Source: Planctomycetota bacterium (GTDB lineage: Bacteria > Planctomycetota > Phycisphaerae > WQYP01). Taken from it: DNA of 11,383 nt. A program made the translations under genes and the position numbers. Shown here one piece after another: positions 6,187 through 11,383 of this stretch (position 1 is the stretch's first letter; the number at the start of each line of letters is the position of its first letter). Below the pieces are notes generated by a model, which worked only from the letters and a program-made list of their open reading frames with translations, ran no database searches and was not told the DNA's origin. The DNA lies in NCBI GenBank assembly GCA_021852225.1, contig JAJZOA010000182.1, forward strand, positions 1-11,383. Direction: 5' to 3'.

Positions 6187-7386
6187 ATGTCGGGTTTGAA
6201 TTGTCCGCGAATCGCGTGGCTGATTCGTGGTGATGAGCAATGGGGTGTGGCCCAGGCTGTGCAAGGTCTGGCTGCTGCGGTGCGGCAGCGTGGTGTCATG
6301 CCCGTCATGCTTGCATTAAGCGATGGGCCGTTTGCCGGAAAATGCCGTCAATCGGGGCTAATTGTCAAAACTTTGGGATTGCCGCTGCCACCATCGCTGA
6401 CCGGGAATATTCTCAAAAAAATCCGGTTGACAATGAAATTGTCCGCCTTTAGCCGAAAGGCCGCACCAACCGTTGCCGCTGCTGTTCAGGAATGTCAGGC
6501 GGACTGGCTGCATTTTATCTGGCCGAATCTGATTGATGTGGCTGGCCGGGCCGCAGTTCAGGCCGCTATCCCATGCACATGGGAAATGCCCGTCGTTCTG
6601 GGGAAATATCCATTTGCCATCAATCGGCGCATCCGGCAGCGACAATTGGCTAAATATGGCATCACTCCGCTGGCCAACAGCCAATTTACCGCCTCTAGAC
6701 TTGGCGATAAACCGGTAAAGCCAATCGTCATGTACCTCGGAGTAGATCCCGAGCGCTTTAATCCAAAAGTCGTAAAATTCCGGTCGCGACAAGAGTTTGG
6801 TATCGCCGAAGATGCGATTGTGCTGGGCATGGTTGCACGACTCCGCCCCGCCAAAGGGCAGCTTCAGGTCATTCAGGCAGTCGGCGCACTTGGGAAGGAA
6901 TATTCAAACGTGCATCTTATTCTGGCGGGCGGAACACTATCTGGCGCTGATGACGCTTATCTGATGGAAATAAAAAAGATTGCCGCGGCAAATCATTTTA
7001 CGCAGCGGCTGCATCTGGTAGGCGAAGTTGAACGGCCGGAAACTCTTTATGGAATCATAGATATACCAATTAATGCATTGCTCGGTGCGGAATCTTTCGG
7101 CCTTTCAGTGGTAGAAGCCATGATGATGGAACGCCCCATTCTGGTTCATGCCGCCGGCGGTCCAAAGGAGACCGTTATTGACGGAAAAACCGGCTGGCAT
7201 ATTCCGGAAGTGACATCTGAATCTATGCAGGCTGGATTAAAAAGAGCGATTGCCGACCGCCCGCGATGGAACCAAATGCGGCAGGCCGCCCGCGCGCATG
7301 CCCTGTCCCATTTCACCATCGATCGGCAGGCTGATCTCTTTGTCGGTCTGGTTCGCAAACGGCTTGCCACCGCGCATCGGCCGTAA
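6187..7386 (+). CDS. GT4-family glycosyltransferase
   Basis: This 399-residue protein is a retaining GT-B-fold glycosyltransferase. It would transfer a sugar from a nucleotide-sugar donor during exopolysaccharide, O-antigen or glycolipid assembly on the cytoplasmic face of the membrane. The N-terminal acceptor domain opens with PRIAWLIRGDEQWGVAQAVQGLA, the usual glycine-turn plus helix. The C-terminal donor domain begins near IVLGMVARLRPAKGQ and contains HLILAGG, LHLVGEV, and then the EX7E signature ESFGLSVVE (Glu 302 and Glu 310). HAAGGPKETVIDGKTGW follows. Length is typical. ATG 6187 was chosen because GGAG lies about 9 bases upstream and the family's N-terminus begins there; an earlier in-frame ATG (6019) adds 56 unrelated residues. 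The sequence does not reveal donor or acceptor. It has no sugar-gene neighbours to define a pathway. Confidence 0.88.
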   Translation: MSGLNCPRIAWLIRGDEQWGVAQAVQGLAAAVRQRGVMPVMLALSDGPFAGKCRQSGLIVKTLGLPLPPSLTGNILKKIRLTMKLSAFSRKAAPTVAAAVQECQADWLHFIWPNLIDVAGRAAVQAAIPCTWEMPVVLGKYPFAINRRIRQRQLAKYGITPLANSQFTASRLGDKPVKPIVMYLGVDPERFNPKVVKFRSRQEFGIAEDAIVLGMVARLRPAKGQLQVIQAVGALGKEYSNVHLILAGGTLSGADDAYLMEIKKIAAANHFTQRLHLVGEVERPETLYGIIDIPINALLGAESFGLSVVEAMMMERPILVHAAGGPKETVIDGKTGWHIPEVTSESMQAGLKRAIADRPRWNQMRQAARAHALSHFTIDRQADLFVGLVRKRLATAHRP

Positions 7387-7412
7387 ATTTCCTCACGGAT
7401 TAAATTATTTCA

Positions 7413-7450
7413 TTGTGGGAAATTCTCCTATTACATCTTGCGGGAAATGC
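7413..7450. repeat. Imperfect 13-bp direct repeat upstream of the metal permease gene
   Basis: TTGTGGGAAATTC (7413-7425) and TTGCGGGAAATGC (7438-7450) match at 11 of 13 positions and start 25 bases apart. They lie in the 237-base gap between the glycosyltransferase stop and the permease start. They could be paired regulator sites. Elsewhere in the gap, CTGGCA/TGCCAG (7510-7540) forms a weak long-loop inverted repeat. I do not see a cobalamin-riboswitch B12 box or a NikR-type operator there. Confidence 0.3.
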
Positions 7451-7623
7451 CTCTTTATCGCACGAAGGTCAGCGGCTATTATCCATTCAGCGGCAAGGCG
7501 GCCGGACTCCTGGCAGATTACCGGGCGACCTGAGTGCCAGCTATAGCGCGCGGGCTAAAAATCAAGGCAGGGCGGTATACATTGCCAGCGCTGCGTTACT
7601 GGGTGCACGGAGTTATAAGAGTC

Positions 7624-8688
7624 ATGACGATCCCACATATATCCGCATCCGCCATAAAATCGGGTCCGATGAACTTCGTTCGACAGCAGCGGCGCGCCGT
7701 AATTCTGACAGGCACAATTATAACGGGCAACGTGCTGATCTGGATTGCCGCACTGTTCACTTTTCGCGAACGGAATATTCTGCTGACCACGGCTTTTATG
7801 GCGTATTTGTTCGGACTGCGTCACGCTCTGGATGCGGATCATATTGCGGCAATTGATAATGTCACACGCAGACTTGTGGCAGAAAAAAAGCCAGCCCTCA
7901 CGGCAGGTCTTTTTTTCTCGCTGGGGCATTCAACAATCGTGGTTCTGCTTTCGATAATGGTTGCGGCGGGATTCACGCACGCACAACGCAGTTTTCCCGC
8001 CCTGGAATCCACTGGTGCAGTGATTGGCACAGCGGTTTCGGCGATTTTTCTTTTTGGCATCGCGATGGCCAATCTGCTTGTGCTCAGGCAGACAATTGAC
8101 CTGATGCGAAACCCCGGCCACGCAAATGGCGGCAATGCGGCTGTTGGCACGGTCGGGCCGCTTACGCGCCTGTTGCGCCCGCTGCTTCGTTGTGTCAGGG
8201 CCGGTTGGCAAATGTATCCGGTCGGGGTGTTATTTGGCCTGGGCTTTGATACTGCAACAGAAATCGGCCTGCTGGGAATCGCGGCCGCGGCTGCGGTCAA
8301 TCATTTGCCTATCTGGTCCATTATGCTTTTTCCCGCACTGTTTACTGCCGGTATGACTCTGGTGGATACAGCCGACGGCATATTGATGTGTCAGGCATAT
8401 GGCTGGGCGTTGATTCACCCAATGCGTAAAGCCATCTATAACCTGACCATGACCGGGCTGTCCATTATTCTGGCATTAAGCGTCGCGCTCATTGAATCGC
8501 TTGATGTGGCGCGGTCGCAATGGAAACTGCATGGCTGGTTGTGGCGACTGGTGCGATCGGTCAATGGTGCTGGCGATTGGGAAGGTCTTGGGTTATTGGC
8601 TGTGGTGCTCTTTGCCGTCGGGTTCGCGGCGGCTTGGCTTTTAAACAGGCGGCGAGAGCGGATGTTCGCTGCCCAGACTGTATCGTAA
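7624..8688 (+). CDS. NiCoT-family nickel/cobalt permease (HoxN/NixA type)
   Basis: This 354-residue inner-membrane protein takes up Ni2+ and/or Co2+, secondary to the membrane potential, with high affinity in characterised relatives. The family signature of transmembrane helix II is exact: RHALDADHIAAIDN (residues 66-79), holding the HX4DH metal-binding motif at His67, Asp72 and His73. Further conserved blocks are LGHSTIV (100-106), FGLGFDTATEI (204-214) and AGMTLVDTADGILM near residue 240-255. About eight hydrophobic helices are visible and length is normal. ATG 7624 was chosen for the AAGAG close upstream and a short polar N-terminus; the frame is open back to 7534, and ATG 7669 is another possibility. 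No nickel enzyme, hydrogenase, urease or B12 gene is in view, so Ni versus Co cannot be decided. It ends 10 bases before the stop of the convergent transporter operon. Confidence 0.93.
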   Translation: MTIPHISASAIKSGPMNFVRQQRRAVILTGTIITGNVLIWIAALFTFRERNILLTTAFMAYLFGLRHALDADHIAAIDNVTRRLVAEKKPALTAGLFFSLGHSTIVVLLSIMVAAGFTHAQRSFPALESTGAVIGTAVSAIFLFGIAMANLLVLRQTIDLMRNPGHANGGNAAVGTVGPLTRLLRPLLRCVRAGWQMYPVGVLFGLGFDTATEIGLLGIAAAAAVNHLPIWSIMLFPALFTAGMTLVDTADGILMCQAYGWALIHPMRKAIYNLTMTGLSIILALSVALIESLDVARSQWKLHGWLWRLVRSVNGAGDWEGLGLLAVVLFAVGFAAAWLLNRRRERMFAAQTVS

Positions 8689-8698
8689 GAAATTATGT

Positions 8699-9691
8699 TT
8701 AGGATTTTCCGCGGTTACGCAGGCGGTCCATGAGTACTGCCACGATAATAATAAGACCGGTGACGATATTTTGATAACCGTGGGGCAGGTTAATCTGCAC
8801 GCATCCATTGCGAATGGCCATGATAAACATAGCCCCAATGACCGTTCCAATAACTGAACCCTGGCCACCCGTCAGACTGGCGCCGCCAATGACCGCGGCG
8901 GCAATGGCGGTCAGCGGCGTATTTTTGGATGTGGTCGGATCGCCGGTGCCGTTTTCATTAGAAAACATCAGCACGCCAGCGATGCCGGAAAACGCTCCGC
9001 CTAGTATATATAACCATATTTTAACGCGATTAACGGCAATTCCGCAGAGCCGCGCGGTCTGTTCGTTGGAGCCAATCGCAAAAATGTGCCTTCCGAAGCG
9101 GGTAAAGCGAAGCACCAGAATCAGCAGTCCCGCAAGAACCAGCATGATCCAGACGCCCCAGGGCAGGAAAAACGCCTTTGCCGGATTCATGAGTCCGTTA
9201 AGCCAGTTGGAATGGGTATAAACTTCACTTTCATCACCCAGTACGTCCGCAACACCGCGAAACGCCAGGAAGGTACCCAGCGTCACAATAAACGGATTCA
9301 GGCCCAGCAGGGTCACGCAACCACCGTTGAACAGACCACACATTGCTCCAACCCCAACGCCGCCAAACGCGGCCAGCAGCGGTGGCCAGTGGGCGTTAAG
9401 CATCAGGGCCACCGCCACCGACACCACCGCTATTGTGGCACCGATGGAAATATCAATACCGGCGGCAATAATAATGGGTGTCGTGCCCAGCGCCGCAACC
9501 GCCACGACAACACTTTGCAGAAGTATCTGCGAAGCGTTGGCGGCGGTAGGAAAGGTATGCGGCCGAAGCGCTGAAAACAGTACGGCCACCAGCACAAGGC
9601 CGATGATGGGGCCAAGGATATTCAAAATGCCAAGTCGCCTTGCCAGTGCGACTGTATTTTGTATGGGTGTGGTCTTGGCTGATTGTCTCAT
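8699..9691 (-). CDS. CUT2 sugar ABC transporter permease (RbsC/XylH-like)
   Basis: This 330-residue polytopic inner-membrane protein forms the channel of a ribose/xylose/galactose-type importer, normally as a homodimer. Diagnostic BPD_transp_2 motifs are present in order: a hydrophobic N-terminal helix, AAGIDISIGA, GLNPFIVTLGT, the cytoplasmic coupling loop around RFGRHIFAIGSNEQTARLCGI, and AVIGGASLTGGQGSVIGTVIGA near the C-terminus. The frame is open to 9781, but ATG 9691 is the start. It overlaps the ATPase stop codon as ATGA (9688-9691), a typical translationally coupled arrangement, and the upstream 30 residues are the ATPase gene read out of frame. Length matches RbsC. The sequence does not fix sugar specificity; the nearby arabinofuranosidase makes a pentose plausible. 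It is the last gene of the leftward operon and ends convergently 10 bases from the permease gene on the other strand, with no terminator between. Confidence 0.93.
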   Translation of the reverse strand: MRQSAKTTPIQNTVALARRLGILNILGPIIGLVLVAVLFSALRPHTFPTAANASQILLQSVVVAVAALGTTPIIIAAGIDISIGATIAVVSVAVALMLNAHWPPLLAAFGGVGVGAMCGLFNGGCVTLLGLNPFIVTLGTFLAFRGVADVLGDESEVYTHSNWLNGLMNPAKAFFLPWGVWIMLVLAGLLILVLRFTRFGRHIFAIGSNEQTARLCGIAVNRVKIWLYILGGAFSGIAGVLMFSNENGTGDPTTSKNTPLTAIAAAVIGGASLTGGQGSVIGTVIGAMFIMAIRNGCVQINLPHGYQNIVTGLIIIVAVLMDRLRNRGKS

Positions 9692-11199
9692 GGTGTGGCC
9701 CCTGCTCCGGTTGCTTCCAGCATAATTTGCTCCTCGGTAATTTCCTTTACGGGGTGCGCGGGGCCTAACACGCCTCGGCACATGACGGCCACGCGGTCAC
9801 ATACGCCCATCAGTTCGGGCAGATAACTGCTTACAAGAAGGACTGCCTTTCCGTCCAGCGCCAGTTCGTCGATCAATTTATATATCTGCGCCTTGCTGCC
9901 TACATCAATACCACGTGTCGGCTCGTCCAGCAACAGGACATCCACGCCATGGTGCAGCAGCCGGCCAATCGCCACTTTCTGCTGATTTCCCCCGGAAAGG
10001 TCGCCGATGATCTGTGTCGGCCCATTGCACCGCACGGCCATGACATCAATCCAGTGGCGGCTTTCCATAGCCAGGCCGGAAGGCGAAACAAAGCGCCGCA
10101 GTCTGGAAAGTGTCAGATTATCCGCAATACTAAGCCCCAGCGCCAAGCCCTCGGTTTTTCGGTCTTCGCTGACCATTCCCATGCCCTGGCTCCAGCGATG
10201 TGCCGGCGAGGCATGCCCGGTGTGAATTCCGAGTTTTACTTCGCCAGTGCGAACCGGGTCCAGCCCGAAAAGTGCCCGAACCAGTTCCGTGCGGCCCGCG
10301 CCCACCAGGCCAGCGATTCCCAGAACTTCTCCCCGGTGCAGACTTAAGGATGCACTGGCCGGTTTGACTTTCCCCGCCAGATTGTCGATAGTCAGAATAA
10401 CCTCTCCGGGCTGATGGGTGGACCGTGGGTACAGATCCTCCACTTGGCGGCCGACCATAAGTGAAATAATGTCATCGGTGGAAACCTCCGCCGTCGTGCC
10501 GCCTCCTACGCTTTTTCCATCGCGCAGCACAGTGAAGCGACTGGCAATTTCTTTCACTTCTTCAAGAAAATGTGAAATGTAAATAATTCCATGACCTTGC
10601 TCTCGCAGACGGCATATCAGCGTGAAAAGTCCCTCAATATCGCGACTGGTCAGCGAACTTGTCGGCTCGTCCAATACCACCACTTTGCAACCCACGGCCG
10701 TGGCCCGGCCAATTTCCACAAGCTGCCGGTCGGCAATTGAAAGTCGCCCGACCGGCGCGTCGACCGGAATGTCTGGCCTTCCAAGCTGTTCCATGGCCTT
10801 TCGCGCGATCTGACGGATTGTCCGCCAGGCCATAAGCGGGCCGCGTCGGGGTTCCATGCCCAGTACAATATTTTCCATGACCGACAGGTGCGGGGCCAGA
10901 GATAGTTCCTGATAGATCATCGCCACGCCTTGCCGACGGGCATCCATTGGGTCTCGTGGCTGATAGGGGCGTCCCTGAAGGAACATTTCCCCCTCATCCG
11001 GTCGGTGGGCTCCCGACAGGGTTTTCATAAGTGTGCTTTTGCCCGCACCGTTTTCGCCAACCAGCGCCAGAACTTCACCAGCGTTCACATAAAGGTTCAC
11101 GCCATCCAGCGCCTGGGTGGCGCCAAAGCGCTTGCGAATCCCCACCATGCGCAGAAGGGGTGCGGATTCAGAAGTCGAGTCGATGGTCGTACTGGTCAT
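9688..11199 (-). CDS. CUT2 sugar ABC transporter ATPase, two NBDs (RbsA/XylG/MglA-like)
   Basis: This 503-residue cytoplasmic protein powers monosaccharide import by ATP hydrolysis. It has two nucleotide-binding domains in one chain, as expected for RbsA, XylG, AraG or MglA. Domain 1 has Walker A GENGAGKST (48-56), Q-loop IYQELSL (Gln97), signature LSIADRQLVEI (153-163), Walker B VVVLDEPTSSL (173-183) and the H-loop His210. Domain 2 has the degenerate Walker A GLVGAGRTE (297-305, no Lys), SEDRKTEGL, signature LSGGNQQK (401-408) and Walker B LLLDEPTRGID (422-432). Its H-loop position reads SSY rather than His. The weak second site is normal for this family, in which one site is catalytically deficient. 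ATG 11199 is preceded by GGGTGAT. The gene overlaps the downstream permease by four bases and starts 58 bases after the binding-protein stop. Sugar cannot be read from the sequence. Confidence 0.95.
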   Translation of the reverse strand: MTSTTIDSTSESAPLLRMVGIRKRFGATQALDGVNLYVNAGEVLALVGENGAGKSTLMKTLSGAHRPDEGEMFLQGRPYQPRDPMDARRQGVAMIYQELSLAPHLSVMENIVLGMEPRRGPLMAWRTIRQIARKAMEQLGRPDIPVDAPVGRLSIADRQLVEIGRATAVGCKVVVLDEPTSSLTSRDIEGLFTLICRLREQGHGIIYISHFLEEVKEIASRFTVLRDGKSVGGGTTAEVSTDDIISLMVGRQVEDLYPRSTHQPGEVILTIDNLAGKVKPASASLSLHRGEVLGIAGLVGAGRTELVRALFGLDPVRTGEVKLGIHTGHASPAHRWSQGMGMVSEDRKTEGLALGLSIADNLTLSRLRRFVSPSGLAMESRHWIDVMAVRCNGPTQIIGDLSGGNQQKVAIGRLLHHGVDVLLLDEPTRGIDVGSKAQIYKLIDELALDGKAVLLVSSYLPELMGVCDRVAVMCRGVLGPAHPVKEITEEQIMLEATGAGATP

Positions 11200-11257
11200 G
11201 GATCACCCAAAAATCCCGCCACCTTCGGGGACTTCCTGTTGGCCGCGGCAGACCGCG

Positions 11258-11383
11258 TTACTGGATGGGCGGTAAGTTAATAAGTTTTTTTATTGCTGGT
11301 GTATGAATGTTGGCCGGGGTCACCAGCATCGCGGGGGTGTCAAATTCAACGGGTGGTTTTTGGCCACGAATATCGTTGACCAG
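11258..11383 (-). CDS. Probable sugar-binding protein of the ABC operon, C-terminal end only
   Basis: A leftward frame enters from the right edge and ends with TAA at 11258-11260, giving 41 visible residues. It contains GQKPPVEFDTPAMLVTPANI, which matches the usual C-terminal pattern of Peripla_BP_4 (RbsB-type) periplasmic binding proteins: a short helix, Gly, then a strand with a TP..LVT..N motif. Position supports this: binding protein, ATPase and permease genes commonly follow in this order, and 58 bases separate it from the ATPase ATG. The visible part is too short to prove the family or name a ligand. A LacI-type regulator shares the fold but would less often end this way directly upstream of an rbsA-like gene. 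Confidence 0.65.
   Translation of the reverse strand: MVNDIRGQKPPVEFDTPAMLVTPANIHTPAIKKLINLPPIQ

Noticed and set aside
7387..7623. Possible cobalamin or NiCo riboswitch upstream of the metal permease
   Set aside because: I could not find the B12 box or the conserved GC-rich core elements by eye. A covariance-model scan would decide.

Overview
The window looks like chromosomal DNA of a heterotrophic, polysaccharide-degrading bacterium. Base composition is moderately GC-rich. A PEP-CTERM sorting tail, a multidomain GH51 arabinofuranosidase and a large orphan membrane protein together suggest Planctomycetota (Phycisphaerae-like) or a neighbouring PVC lineage. That placement is inference: there is no rRNA or other marker gene in the window.

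Layout, left to right. (1) 2-2287, plus strand: the 3' part of a GH51 alpha-L-arabinofuranosidase gene, cut by the left edge. (2) 2288-2879: about 590 bases without an intact gene. It holds the last 35 codons of a PEP-CTERM protein gene, a near-perfect terminator-like hairpin right behind them, and a second inverted repeat. (3) 2880-4496, minus: a hypothetical single-pass membrane protein with a proline-rich linker. (4) 4619-4741, plus: a 40-codon ORF resembling the first half of an acyl carrier protein. (5) 4742-5731, minus: an ArsM-like class I methyltransferase with an eroded SAM motif and an odd C-terminal tail. (6) 5732-6186: no convincing gene. (7) 6187-7386, plus: a GT4 glycosyltransferase. 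(8) 7624-8688, plus: a NiCoT nickel/cobalt permease. (9) 8699-11383, minus: an operon for a ribose/xylose-type (CUT2) sugar ABC transporter, transcribed as binding protein (only its last 41 residues visible), double ATPase, then permease. The ATPase and permease genes overlap by ATGA.

Functionally, the clear theme is carbohydrate use. The arabinofuranosidase would release L-arabinose from arabinoxylan or arabinan, and the CUT2 transporter imports a monosaccharide, plausibly a pentose. The two are about 6.4 kb apart and separated by unrelated genes, so a joint role is only a suggestion. The glycosyltransferase and the PEP-CTERM tail both fit an exopolysaccharide-producing cell. The middle of the window (2.3-6.2 kb) looks eroded: gene relics, a degenerate enzyme and long non-coding stretches.

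I see no CRISPR array, transposase, tRNA, rRNA or defence system, and nothing I would call a new multi-gene system. The best leads are the orphan membrane protein, the degenerate methyltransferase and the two gene relics.
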